DNA of 64,000 nucleotides from assembly GCF_024462815.1 (NCBI RefSeq), contig NZ_JANGCG010000003.1, positions 62,001 to 126,000 of the forward strand, read 5' to 3'. Position numbers and translations under genes: made by a program. The DNA is from Gemmiger formicilis (GTDB lineage Bacteria; Bacillota; Clostridia; Oscillospirales; Ruminococcaceae). Under the pieces are notes generated by a model. The model made no database searches and was not told the origin of the DNA. It saw nothing but the letters and a program-made list of their open reading frames with translations. Positions 34,665 through 43,364 of the stretch are shown piece by piece (position 1 is the first letter of the stretch; each line of letters begins with the position of its first letter).

Positions 34665-35810
34665 TTACAGCAGCTTGTCCGCGGTGCGTATGCCTGCCTG
34701 CTCCTGCAGCAGCGCCTCGGAGATGTGCTGGGCCTCGGCCAGATAGTTGCGGTGGCTTTCCGCCGCGGCGGACTGGCCCAGCTCGGTGGGCAGCTGGGCG
34801 GCGCTGGTCAGGCATTCCAGCAGCAGGGGGTTGAACTGACCGCACTCGCCGTTCAGAATCATCTGGACGGCGGTATCGTGGTCAAAGGCCTTTTTGTAGC
34901 AACGCTCACTCGTCAGGGCATCGTAGACGTCAGCCAGGGCCACAACCTGCGCGGCGATGGGGATCTCATCCCCTTTCAGGCCGTCCGGGTAGCCGCGGCC
35001 GTCCCAGCGCTCATGGTGCCAGCGGCAGATGGAATAGGCCGTCTTGACCAGCTCTGACTCCTGCTGGAAGGGCAGCTTGTCCAGAATATCCGCACCGATG
35101 GTGGTGTGGGTTTTCATCGTCTCAAATTCTTCCTTCGTCAGCTTGCCGGGCTTGTTCAGAATAGACTCCGGAATGTTGATTTTGCCGATGTCATGCAGCG
35201 CGGAGGCCGTGCGGATGAGGAAAATATCCGCCGCGGTCAGGCCGTATTTGTCAGTTTTCTGCACCAGTGTGCGCAGCAGGATGTCGGTGGCGGTCTGGAT
35301 GTGCAGCACGTGCAGGCCGCTTTCAGCGTTGCGGAACTCCACAATATGGCTCAAAATGTTAATCATCGTGGAGCTGCTTTTTTCTTTTTCGTAGACCTGC
35401 TCGGCCACCAGACGCACCAGCCGCTTCTGCTTGGCGTACAGCATCAGCGTGTTGATGACGCGGCGGCGCACCACGGCCATATCAAAGGGGCGGCTGATAT
35501 AATCGGTAGCGCCCAGATCATAGGCACGCTCCACAAAGCTGGACGCATTCTCGGCCGAAATCATAATGACAGGGATTTCGTCGATCCAGTGGTATTTGTT
35601 CATCATGGTCAGCACGTCAAAGCCGTCCATGTTGGGCATCATGATATCCAGCAGAAGCAGGTCGACACTGGCGTCTGTCTGCAGAATGGACACAGCCTGA
35701 CGGCCGTCCTCGGCCTCCAGAATCTCATAGCCGTCGCCCAGCATCTCTGTCAGGATGGCGCGGTTCATGGCGGAATCGTCCGCAATCAGGATTCTTTCTT
35801 TTTCGCTCAT
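34665..35810 (-). CDS. Response regulator with HD-GYP phosphodiesterase output
   Basis: A 381-residue protein. Residues 1-125 form a receiver domain (ILIADDSAMNRAIL; LLLLDIMMPNMDGFDVL; Lys replaced by a SRPFD-type segment where KPF is usual). Residues about 155-360 form an HD-GYP domain with HDIGKINIPESILNKPGKLT and HHERWDGRGYPDGLKGDEIP, the metal and GYP residues intact. HD-GYP proteins hydrolyse cyclic di-GMP. ATG 35810 is used; the upstream extension is AT-rich and contains the promoter. It is the first gene of the phosphorelay operon, so it is the probable final output of the relay. Confidence 0.93.
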   Translation of the reverse strand: MSEKERILIADDSAMNRAILTEMLGDGYEILEAEDGRQAVSILQTDASVDLLLLDIMMPNMDGFDVLTMMNKYHWIDEIPVIMISAENASSFVERAYDLGATDYISRPFDMAVVRRRVINTLMLYAKQKRLVRLVAEQVYEKEKSSSTMINILSHIVEFRNAESGLHVLHIQTATDILLRTLVQKTDKYGLTAADIFLIRTASALHDIGKINIPESILNKPGKLTKEEFETMKTHTTIGADILDKLPFQQESELVKTAYSICRWHHERWDGRGYPDGLKGDEIPIAAQVVALADVYDALTSERCYKKAFDHDTAVQMILNGECGQFNPLLLECLTSAAQLPTELGQSAAAESHRNYLAEAQHISEALLQEQAGIRTADKLL

Positions 35811-35874
35811 AGCTTTACCTGTTGTTCCCCAAAAAGGGAGAATGTGCAAAAGCGCAGTTTCCCATAGTTTATTT

Positions 35875-35904
35875 ATTATAGTATAACAGAATAGGGAAAT
35901 GCAA
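35875..35904 (-). promoter_or_regulatory. Promoter of the phosphorelay operon
   Basis: Minus strand TTGCAT (35899-35904), 18 bases, TATAAT (35875-35880), about 65 bases before ATG 35810. Confidence 0.6.
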
Positions 35905-36029
35905 CAGATTTTGTGCCAAATAATTGAAAAACGGGGAGGTGTACAAAAGATGAGATATTTTGCCAAAAAGCCAAAAAGCTCCGCCGTGCCGGCAGGGCGG
36001 AGCTGGGCTTATAGAGGAATGTTGTGCTG

Positions 36030-36125
36030 TGGTGGGCTTTGCGGGCGGGCAATGCCCGCCCCTACAGATTGCCAATAAATGCCGTCCATCTCACACCGCA
36101 CCGCAGGGGCGGGGCAACCGCCCCC
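36030..36125. repeat. REP-like palindromes (block 5)
   Basis: GCGGGCGGGCAATGCCCGCC then CCTACAG, and AGGGGCGGGGCAACCGCCCC, with a linker containing AAATGCCG. The gap 35811-36132 holds these and the phosphorelay promoter, no gene. Confidence 0.65.
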
Positions 36126-36132
36126 AAAAACC

Positions 36133-36765
36133 TCATTTTCTTTTCCTGACCACAGCCCCCACAATACTCACCGCAGCGGCGGCCAGCGCGGGGTAGAGCA
36201 CCAGACAGAACGCCTGATACCAGCCCGGCACAAAATACTGCCACGGTGCGGGCAGGGTGTCGGCGGCATTCAGGGTGATGTCGCTCATCGTAAAGGTCAC
36301 GGTCCGGTTCTCCTCGGGGCTGCAGGGGTCCAGCCGCAGCGCGGCCAGTGAGGTGCGGGGCAGGGTGTAGATGTACCGCCCGTTGCCCGCGCTCTTGGGG
36401 AACACCCGGCGGTCGGCGCTGTAGTCCTCGCCAATTTTGGTGGTGTAGTACAGGCAGACTTCCCGCGGCTCATCGTCAAATTGCGCGGTGTAGGAAATCG
36501 TGCGCACCACGCGGCCATCCACGTTTTCCAGTATGATCTGGGGGTCGCCGTCCAGCGTGGTCAGGGTGCCGTCGGCCAGCGCCAGCCCGGCCAGCTGCCA
36601 GTCGGTCACGGCCATGGTCTCCTCGGTCAGGCGGCCCTGCGCCCGGGCGGCGGTGTCACTGGCAAGGTGCGCCGCGCCCAGCACCAGCCAGCAGACCAGC
36701 GCCAGCAGATACGCGGTCAGCGGCAGCGCCCCGCGGTGGGAAAACCATTTCTGTAAAGCCTTCAC
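36133..36765 (-). CDS. Bitopic protein with extracytoplasmic beta-rich domain (second copy), unknown function
   Basis: A 210-residue protein: basic N-terminus, membrane segment at about 15-35, an outside domain of about 130 residues, membrane segment near 178-203, basic end VVRKRK. The outside domain (DGDPQIILEN, CLYYTTKIGEDYS, NGRYIYTLP, LRLDPCS) parallels that of the protein at 38882-39523, so the two are paralogues. It starts with GTG, overlapping the stop of the preceding gene (GTGA). It is always paired with a GT-C-like protein, so it may be a partner subunit. No known family recognised. Confidence 0.6.
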   Translation of the reverse strand: MKALQKWFSHRGALPLTAYLLALVCWLVLGAAHLASDTAARAQGRLTEETMAVTDWQLAGLALADGTLTTLDGDPQIILENVDGRVVRTISYTAQFDDEPREVCLYYTTKIGEDYSADRRVFPKSAGNGRYIYTLPRTSLAALRLDPCSPEENRTVTFTMSDITLNAADTLPAPWQYFVPGWYQAFCLVLYPALAAAAVSIVGAVVRKRK

Positions 36766-38858
36766 CGGGCGCTCACCTCCATCTGCATCGGGGCAAAGCC
36801 CGCATCGGTCACACGGTAGAGCAGTGTCTCGCCGTTCTCGGCGGCTGCCAGTTTATCCGTAAACAAATCTGCGTAGCTCTGCACAAAAATATCATCGAGC
36901 GTCTGGATATACAGCACGGTGCAGCCGTTGCCGCGCACAATGCCGTCCAGCTCCTCGGCGGTAAAGCCGTGGTAGTAGGTGCTCTTCACGCCCTCGGCGG
37001 GCTGCAGCTCGGGCAGGCCCAGCTCACCGCCGCCGCCAATCATCCTGGTCTCGCCGGTGTCGGGGTCGGTGGTGACGGAGCCGGAATAGTCCACCAGAAT
37101 CGGGTAGAAGTCAAACACGGCGCTGAACCAGCCCTCGCCGTTGTCGCCCTGCCCCACGTAGAACACCCGGTCATCGGGCGCAAGGCAGCTGCACACCAGC
37201 TCAGCCTCGGCGCGTGCGGCCTTGCGGTCGGTGAACTCGCTGTCCGCAAAGCCCAGCACACTCAGCTGGGGCAGAATCAGCTGGTTCTGGCGGAACAGCA
37301 TCCCCACGGCCAGCACCAGCACAAACAGCGCAAAGGCGGGGTAGGGCTGGCGGCGGGTGGAGGTATAGACAGCGGTCGGGCCGTCCGCTGTGGCGTGAAC
37401 CTCGATCTGCGGCAACAGCGCCACCGAAAGGCAGGCCAGCGCAATCACGAACCAGCCGATGTAATAGCTGTAGATATAGCGGTTGTAGTCGGCCAGCTGC
37501 TCGGCCTGAAAGCCCTCGAAGATAAAGCCATAGCTGAGCGCCAGCATCAGGTTGTAGCCCAGAAAACAGACGCCGGACAGCACCCCAATCACGGCAATGC
37601 GTGCCTTGAGGCGCTTTGTCACCGCCGCCAGAACGGCCACGATAAAGATAACGGCAATCAGCGCCACCACGTTGCGGCCCTGGCCAACCATGCTCAGCTT
37701 GCCATCGCTCGTCCAGAACTGATGGCTCATATCGGCCATAGCCTGGCGGAACTGGAGCTCACGCTCGGCGTAGAAGCCCTCGACCGGCTGGCCCAGCAGG
37801 ATCTTGATGCCGTTGATTACCACGGCGGACAGCGGGGCGCTCGTCTCGCCCACGCCGGAATCCCCGGCGTTGCGGGTGACCAGCCAGCCGACATAGCGCA
37901 CGTTCCATAAGTAGTAGATGACCATCGGCGCGGCAAAGCAGGCCACGCTGAAGCCGGTGCGGCGGACAAGGCCGTCCTTGAAGCTGCCGCTATCGGCAAA
38001 CAGCCATTCATCCACGGCCACGAGCCCCGCCGCCACCAGCGCCAGCACAAAGGTGTTGGCCTTCAGGTTGGCGGAAAGCGCCAGTATCGGCAGCACGGCC
38101 CACTTGGGGGCGGATTCCTGCCGCAGGGCCAGCCACGCGGCCACTGCGCCGCCAAAGACAAGCCCGGCGGGTACATCGCCGTAGCTGGTCATATAGGTGG
38201 TGGTCAGGTAAATCGTGTGGTTGTAGTTGGTAAAGAAGAAGGGCACGCACCACAGCACCGCGGCCATCGGCACAGCGGCTTGCCAGCGGCTGCGGGGCAG
38301 CGCGCCGAGCACGGCGGCAAAGGCGGAAAAATACAAAATGTCATAAGCGACATAAATTTTCCAATCTGCATAATCCCCAAAAAACTGGAAGAAATAAGCC
38401 AGCAGCGGCAGGCCTGGGTTCTGGGTGGCCGCCCACGGCGTGCCCAGCTCCGCCGTGGCGTAGAGGTCATTGTTGACCTTGGTGATTTTGACCGCCGTGG
38501 CCCAGAGGCTCAGCTCGTCAAAATCCGCCGCCATCGGCTGGCGCACAAAGAAGTACACCGCCAGCGCCAGCGCCGCACCCCAGAACAGCACGCTGCCCGG
38601 TGTGAAAAGAACAGCCGCCGCGCCGGTGTGCTGGCGGCGGGTGACCAACACCCACACACCGCCCGCAAGGCAGAGCGCATACAGCACCCACGCCGCGGGG
38701 TAGAGCACGCCCGCCATAGCGGCCAGCGTCAGCACGGCCACAAGGATGGACAGCATCGTCAGCGGCGCCACCGATGCCGGTACACGGCATTTCAGCGTAA
38801 GCACCGTGCAGCCGCAGAACAGCGCCAGCACGGCCGATAATACGCAGAGTAGTTCCAT
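36762..38858 (-). CDS. GT-C-like polytopic membrane glycosyltransferase (second copy)
   Basis: A 698-residue protein with about a dozen membrane segments. The first long loop contains RQPMAADFDELSLWATAVK, where the Asp-Glu pair matches the catalytic acidic motif of GT-C enzymes that use polyprenyl-phosphate sugars. A C-terminal soluble domain follows (about 560-698; DDRVFYVGQGDNGEGW, GGGGELGLPELQPAEGVKS). It is a paralogue of the 664-residue protein at 39524-41518: both share QPM...(W/D)(D/F)E and a LADYNRYIYSYYIGW / LKDYDRYLAPYYQAW segment. GGAG lies before ATG 38858. It probably transfers a sugar to an extracytoplasmic acceptor; substrate unknown. Confidence 0.7.
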   Translation of the reverse strand: MELLCVLSAVLALFCGCTVLTLKCRVPASVAPLTMLSILVAVLTLAAMAGVLYPAAWVLYALCLAGGVWVLVTRRQHTGAAAVLFTPGSVLFWGAALALAVYFFVRQPMAADFDELSLWATAVKITKVNNDLYATAELGTPWAATQNPGLPLLAYFFQFFGDYADWKIYVAYDILYFSAFAAVLGALPRSRWQAAVPMAAVLWCVPFFFTNYNHTIYLTTTYMTSYGDVPAGLVFGGAVAAWLALRQESAPKWAVLPILALSANLKANTFVLALVAAGLVAVDEWLFADSGSFKDGLVRRTGFSVACFAAPMVIYYLWNVRYVGWLVTRNAGDSGVGETSAPLSAVVINGIKILLGQPVEGFYAERELQFRQAMADMSHQFWTSDGKLSMVGQGRNVVALIAVIFIVAVLAAVTKRLKARIAVIGVLSGVCFLGYNLMLALSYGFIFEGFQAEQLADYNRYIYSYYIGWFVIALACLSVALLPQIEVHATADGPTAVYTSTRRQPYPAFALFVLVLAVGMLFRQNQLILPQLSVLGFADSEFTDRKAARAEAELVCSCLAPDDRVFYVGQGDNGEGWFSAVFDFYPILVDYSGSVTTDPDTGETRMIGGGGELGLPELQPAEGVKSTYYHGFTAEELDGIVRGNGCTVLYIQTLDDIFVQSYADLFTDKLAAAENGETLLYRVTDAGFAPMQMEVSAR

Positions 38859-38881
38859 AGAAAATCTCCGTTACTGAAATA

Positions 38882-39523
38882 TTATTGGAATTTCTTTGAT
38901 TCTTTCTTTGTAAAGAAAGAACAGAAAGCTGCCCCCACAGCGGGCACAAACAGCAGCACCAGCCACCAGCCTGCGGTGGGCACAAAGCGGGTGTACCATG
39001 GCCGGGCGGGGTTCAGCTCAATGCCGGTGAAGAGCGTCGGCACGCCGCCTACGCTGTCCGGGTCGATGCGCAGGCCGGTGACCCATTGCCCGCCCAAGTC
39101 AAAGGTGTAAACGCCCGGGGCCGTGACCGAGGCAAACACCTTCTGCGCCTCGGTGTAATCGGTCTGGCCGGGCTTGAGGTAATACAGCGCCACGCCGCCC
39201 GGGGGCAGGCGGTGCGCTGCGTCCAGCACAACCGTCTCGATATACCCCTGCCCCTGCCAGTAGATGCGGGGGTCATTGTCGGTGGAAAGGTACCACGCCG
39301 GGTTATCGTCCGGCGGCGTCCACCACACGTTGAAGGAATACGGCGGAAAACTCTCGGTCACAAGCTCGGTGGGGGCTACCTGCCCTTGTGGCATCTTGCC
39401 CTGCAGCTTGTAGTTCAGCATCACGCCGCAGCCCACCAGACACCGCACCACCCAGAACACGGCGGCCAGAAGATAGGCCAGCACCAGCAGCTGGCGGGTG
39501 CGCAGTATGGGCTTGCGCTCCAT
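38882..39523 (-). CDS. Bitopic protein with extracytoplasmic beta-rich domain (first copy), unknown function
   Basis: A 213-residue protein with the same plan as the 36133-36765 product: membrane segment (about 12-33), outside domain with TDNDPRIYWQGQ, ALYYLKPGQTDYTEAQKVF, GVYTFDLGGQ and LRIDPDS, and a second membrane segment (about 182-200). Its ATG abuts the TAA of the 664-residue protein gene (TAAATG), so they are coupled. Its last dozen codons (SFFTKKESKKFQ) are read from a dispersed palindromic repeat at 38886-38923, so the original C-terminus was probably replaced when the repeat inserted. Confidence 0.6.
   Translation of the reverse strand: MERKPILRTRQLLVLAYLLAAVFWVVRCLVGCGVMLNYKLQGKMPQGQVAPTELVTESFPPYSFNVWWTPPDDNPAWYLSTDNDPRIYWQGQGYIETVVLDAAHRLPPGGVALYYLKPGQTDYTEAQKVFASVTAPGVYTFDLGGQWVTGLRIDPDSVGGVPTLFTGIELNPARPWYTRFVPTAGWWLVLLFVPAVGAAFCSFFTKKESKKFQ
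38886..38923 (-). repeat. Dispersed palindrome forming the 3' end of a gene
   Basis: GGAATTTCTTTGATTC, then TTTCTTTGTAAAGAAAGAAC, nearly identical to 20194-20233. It supplies the C-terminal codons of the overlapping gene. Confidence 0.65.
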
Positions 39524-41518
39524 TTACTCCACCCCTCTTTCTGCCACAGCCGCCAGTGTGAACGGCACGGCGGCGTCCGCGCCCTCAAAATGATAGAGCG
39601 TGGGCGGCATATCGTTGGTCAGCCCGCCCTCAAACAGGGGACTGAAATTGTCCTGTAAATAGTTGTCGGCACGGTCAATCAGGATATAATCGCAGTCCTT
39701 CTCGGCCATATAGGCCACCAGTGTGTCCGGCACGCAGACGGTCTGATAGGCATAGAGTGTCGAACTCTCGCTCTCGACAAGGTTCATAAAATCGCCGTCC
39801 CAGCGGTCCTGCGTCTCGCCCTGATGGATATAAATGCCGCCGAAGCCGTTCACCACCTGCGCGGTCAGCTCGTAGCGGTAGTAGTACCAGCGTGTGGCAT
39901 CGTCGCCCTGGCTGATGACCAGCACCCGGTCCGGCCAGTCCAGCACGGTGTTCATCGTTTCCGCGTGGCTCTGCACATCGGTGCGCAGGGTGTACAGGCT
40001 GTCCGCATTTGACCAGAAGCCCGCCACAGGCACGCCGCGCCAGCAGTACACGGCCAGAATGACCGCCGCCGCGCCGCTGACCGCCAGCTGCGCCAGCCGT
40101 TCCCGCGCACCGTTGGCCAGCAGGCAGAGCATCGCCAGCATCCACGCCTGATAGTAGGGGGCCAGATAGCGGTCATAGTCCTTCAGCATCAGCCCCTCAA
40201 GGTCCGAGAAGTTGTAGTAGTAGAGAATCAGATGGAAAAGATACAGCGCCGCAAAGCAGAACGCAAGCCCGCAATAGGCGGCCACCACCCGGCGGCGGGG
40301 TGCGCCCTTGCCCGCGGCCAGCCATGCCGCCGCGGCCACCAGCGTGATGGCTGCCACAGCCAGCACGCCGCTGCCCAGCAGGCAGATGCGCCGGGTGAAG
40401 AAGGCGCTGCCCATCGCGGCCATGATCTGCGCAAATTTTTCGGTGCGGCCAATGCCCAGCAGCTGTTTGACGCCGCCCACCAGCACCGCGCCGTAGCTCA
40501 GTCCCTCACTGCCGACGCTGGCGGCGGTGTCCGCCGTGGGGGTGACGGCTGCCGTGTAGCGGCCCCAGCTCAAGAACGCGGCCAGCACAACCACGGCCAG
40601 CGCCCCGGCTTTAAGCAGCGCCTGCGGGAACGCCTTTTTCAGCGGCTTGTCCGCCGCAAAGAGCAGATCCAGCCCGATGACGAAGGCGGCAATCAGGCCG
40701 TAGGCAAAGCAGATATCCTTGGTCAGCGTCAGCACGGCCAGCGGCAACGCTGTGAGCCAGTAGGCGTATTTTCGGCGTCCCACCGCAAAATACAGGCAGA
40801 GCACCCCGCCGAAAAGCATCGCCATCGGCAGGTCGGCCATGGCGTTGACGTACTGGGTGGCATAGCTGCCGGTGGGGGTGGCCGAGAAGAAAAACGGCAG
40901 CAGAAAGCCCGCGGCAAACACGAGCACGCCACTGGCCCAGCGGTCCCTTGGCAGGGCGGCCGCCGCAGCCAGACAGGCCAGCGCCAGCGTATCCACCGCA
41001 GCCAGACAGGCCCACTCGGCCCACTGGCCGAACGGCTGGAACAAAAACGTGAAAAGGCTGGTAGCGGGGTAGGTGAAGCTGGCCTTCAGGTTGACCGGGT
41101 CAGCCACGTAGAACGCGCCGCGCTCCACCACCATTTTGGGGGCAAGGCCCCACGCGGTAAATTCGTCCCACTGGGTGAACATCGGCTGCTGCACGAAGAA
41201 CAGCACCCAGATAAACGCAGCACCGCCCAAAAATAACACGAAACCCGGCACGGACAGGGCGTTTTTGCAGGCGGTAAGCACCCCGGCGGGGCGCATTTTT
41301 ACAAGGGCTGCCACCCACACCGCCGCCAGTGCCAGCAGCACCAGCACCGCGCCCACACGCAGAAGGCCCGGAATGCCGCAGAGGTACAGCACTGCCACCG
41401 CGCCGCTGAGCAGCGGCAGCGGCAGCGCGGCGGGGGAAAGACCGGATTTTTTGCTCAATATCGCGCAAGCACCGCAAAGCAGAAGCAAAAGCGCAAGGGC
41501 ATAGAGAAGATGCAGCAT
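39524..41518 (-). CDS. GT-C-like polytopic membrane glycosyltransferase (first copy)
   Basis: A 664-residue protein with about twelve membrane segments. The first outside loop has VQQPMFTQWDEFTAWGLAPK, with the Asp-Glu of GT-C catalytic loops. The C-terminal region (about 530-664) is soluble: DRVLVISQGDDATRWYYYRY and DCDYILIDRADNYLQ. It precedes its small bitopic partner directly. Such proteins are often annotated as hypothetical in clostridial polysaccharide loci. The start at 41518 follows GGGGG; a repeat-rich gap of 160 bases separates it from the DUF2142-like gene. Confidence 0.7.
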   Translation of the reverse strand: MLHLLYALALLLLLCGACAILSKKSGLSPAALPLPLLSGAVAVLYLCGIPGLLRVGAVLVLLALAAVWVAALVKMRPAGVLTACKNALSVPGFVLFLGGAAFIWVLFFVQQPMFTQWDEFTAWGLAPKMVVERGAFYVADPVNLKASFTYPATSLFTFLFQPFGQWAEWACLAAVDTLALACLAAAAALPRDRWASGVLVFAAGFLLPFFFSATPTGSYATQYVNAMADLPMAMLFGGVLCLYFAVGRRKYAYWLTALPLAVLTLTKDICFAYGLIAAFVIGLDLLFAADKPLKKAFPQALLKAGALAVVVLAAFLSWGRYTAAVTPTADTAASVGSEGLSYGAVLVGGVKQLLGIGRTEKFAQIMAAMGSAFFTRRICLLGSGVLAVAAITLVAAAAWLAAGKGAPRRRVVAAYCGLAFCFAALYLFHLILYYYNFSDLEGLMLKDYDRYLAPYYQAWMLAMLCLLANGARERLAQLAVSGAAAVILAVYCWRGVPVAGFWSNADSLYTLRTDVQSHAETMNTVLDWPDRVLVISQGDDATRWYYYRYELTAQVVNGFGGIYIHQGETQDRWDGDFMNLVESESSTLYAYQTVCVPDTLVAYMAEKDCDYILIDRADNYLQDNFSPLFEGGLTNDMPPTLYHFEGADAAVPFTLAAVAERGVE

Positions 41519-41540
41519 GGGAGCCCCCTTTCGTGGAATA

Positions 41541-41674
41541 GATAATAGATAAAAGATAATAGATAATAAAAGATGTGGAGTTTACGCCCGCAGGGCGTAA
41601 ACAAAATTTTGAGTACCGCGTGAGCGGTGCGACCCACCAATTTTATTATCTTTTATCTATTATCTTTTATCTTT
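41541..41674. mobile_element. MITE-like element with AT-rich terminal inverted repeats
   Basis: Imperfect terminal repeats, left AGATAAAAGATAATAGATAA and its inverse on the right, enclose a perfect hairpin TTTACGCCC-GCA-GGGCGTAAA and a second hairpin ACCGC-GTGA-GCGGT. The right half GCGGTGCGACCCACCAATTT resembles a partial copy near 50512-50550 (GGCGAAAACTCCACCAAATT). No ORF inside. It sits within the glycan operon, between two genes. Confidence 0.5.
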
Positions 41675-41678
41675 ACAG

Positions 41679-43361
41679 TTACTTATAAATGGTATACACC
41701 GGCCCTACAAAATAGTGCTGGAACAGCAGCACCGCCCCGGCAAAGGCGTACCAGCCGCACAGGGGCACGGCAAGGGCCCCGGCCTTTGCAGCCGTCAGGC
41801 GGGGGGCAAGGGCGCGGCGGGCCACGGCGGCAAAAGCCAGCACCAGCAGCAGCCAGACCGGCAGGAAATACCGCGTCTGCAGGCCGACGATCCGCACCAT
41901 GCCCACCGGCGTGTAGGTGATGTACATCGCCGTCATGGCACCCACGGCGTAGACCAGCCCGAACACCCCCAGCCAGCCGGTGCGGCGGCGTCCCAGCGCA
42001 TCGGCAGCGGGCGTGCAGAGCAGCGCAGCCCCCAACAGCACAAGCGGCGCGGTCAGGCTGATAAACGCAACGGGCATATCCTTCCAGCCGAACAGTCCCA
42101 GCTGGCCGATAAAGCCGTTATTCTCATACAGTGTTCCCAGCAAAACCGCAATATAACGCAGCGGGTTCTTCAAAACAAACAGCAGCTGTTCGCCGCCGTT
42201 CACGGCGGTGCCGCCCTGCCGGGCAATGGTGCCGTAGTTGTGGCGCAGCAGCGTGCCGTACTGCTCCACGCCAAGGGTCAGCGCAAGCGAGCCCGCCAGC
42301 GTCAGTACGGTGCAGACAGCGCGGTTCAGCCGCACCTTCCATTCGGATTTGCGCACAACCAGCGGCAGCACCACCCACAGCAGATTGATGTAGGGCTTTG
42401 TGCCGTTGGCAAACACACAGGCCAGCGCGTAGCCCAGCGCCGTGCGGTCATCCCACTCGGTGCGGGTCAACAGTGCCAGCATCAGGTAGTAGCAGCCCAG
42501 CAGTGTGGCATCATAGCTCAACGATGCCCCCATATACAGGGACATCGGCATCAGCATAATGCACAAAAACGCAGGCTTGCATTTGTGCGCACTGCGCAGT
42601 GCCGCATAGCAAAGCGCCGTGTAGGCCAGCAGATTGACCAGCCGCCCGCCGTACAGGCAGCCCAGCGCGCCAAACCCCAGCAGCCGCGCCAGCGCCATGC
42701 CCAGTGCCCCGGGCAAAAACGGAAGAATCAGAAAGCTGATGGGCTCGGTGACGGAATCTGCCTCAGAATCGCGCTTTTCCCAGTTGATGTACTGGGTAAA
42801 GCTATCCCAGATGCTTTCCACCCGGCCATCCTTGCCGTATTGCTTCAGGGCATAGCCCGCCGTGTTGTAGGCCTGTTCGGCCTTGGTGTCCGGGTCAGTG
42901 CCGACACCGGCCGAGGTGTGGGCGTTGACCCACGCGCCGGGAAAGGCCGCGACCAGCTCATTGACATCCTCGGGGTAGCTTCGCTTAGCGTCAAAGTCAA
43001 AGCGGCCCATGGAAATTGCATAGGTGCGCAGATAATGGTCTGTCTCATCGGGGGTCTGCATCGGCGGGTTGGCAAAGGCGAACAGCGCGCCGCACAAAAG
43101 GATACAGGCCGCGCCTTTTTTGGCAAAATCCTGTACCCGGCGCAGGGTAAGCGCCGCCGCGCCTGCCAGCACTGCCAGCCCGGCACAGAAGGCGGTTACA
43201 CCCAGCGCCGGAACGCTCCGGGCGTCCAGCCCATAAAAGACGCGCCAGCAATAGCTGGCCACCACGCCCAGCACCGCACACAGCACCAACACGAAAGCCC
43301 ACCGGGCTGCAGGATGCCGCACGGTGGGTGAAAATTTGCGTTTGTTTGACGAATTTTTCAT
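41679..43361 (-). CDS. DUF2142-like polytopic membrane protein
   Basis: A 560-residue protein with 12 or so membrane segments. The segment ANPPMQTPDETDHYLRTYAI (about residue 100) is the signature of DUF2142 proteins, found in teichoic-acid and polysaccharide clusters and thought to be GT-C-type glycosyltransferases. The Asp-Glu in PDETDHY would be the catalytic pair. It starts 3 bases after the SDR epimerase stop, so it is the second gene of the glycan operon. Activity and substrate are not known. Confidence 0.8.
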   Translation of the reverse strand: MKNSSNKRKFSPTVRHPAARWAFVLVLCAVLGVVASYCWRVFYGLDARSVPALGVTAFCAGLAVLAGAAALTLRRVQDFAKKGAACILLCGALFAFANPPMQTPDETDHYLRTYAISMGRFDFDAKRSYPEDVNELVAAFPGAWVNAHTSAGVGTDPDTKAEQAYNTAGYALKQYGKDGRVESIWDSFTQYINWEKRDSEADSVTEPISFLILPFLPGALGMALARLLGFGALGCLYGGRLVNLLAYTALCYAALRSAHKCKPAFLCIMLMPMSLYMGASLSYDATLLGCYYLMLALLTRTEWDDRTALGYALACVFANGTKPYINLLWVVLPLVVRKSEWKVRLNRAVCTVLTLAGSLALTLGVEQYGTLLRHNYGTIARQGGTAVNGGEQLLFVLKNPLRYIAVLLGTLYENNGFIGQLGLFGWKDMPVAFISLTAPLVLLGAALLCTPAADALGRRRTGWLGVFGLVYAVGAMTAMYITYTPVGMVRIVGLQTRYFLPVWLLLVLAFAAVARRALAPRLTAAKAGALAVPLCGWYAFAGAVLLFQHYFVGPVYTIYK

Positions 43362-43364
43362 AGA

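Noticed and set aside
36762-41518. Calling the two GT-C-like proteins dolichyl-phosphate-mannose-type (PMT/ArnT) enzymes
   Set aside because: Only the acidic first-loop motif and topology fit; no further PMT or ArnT sequence motif is visible.
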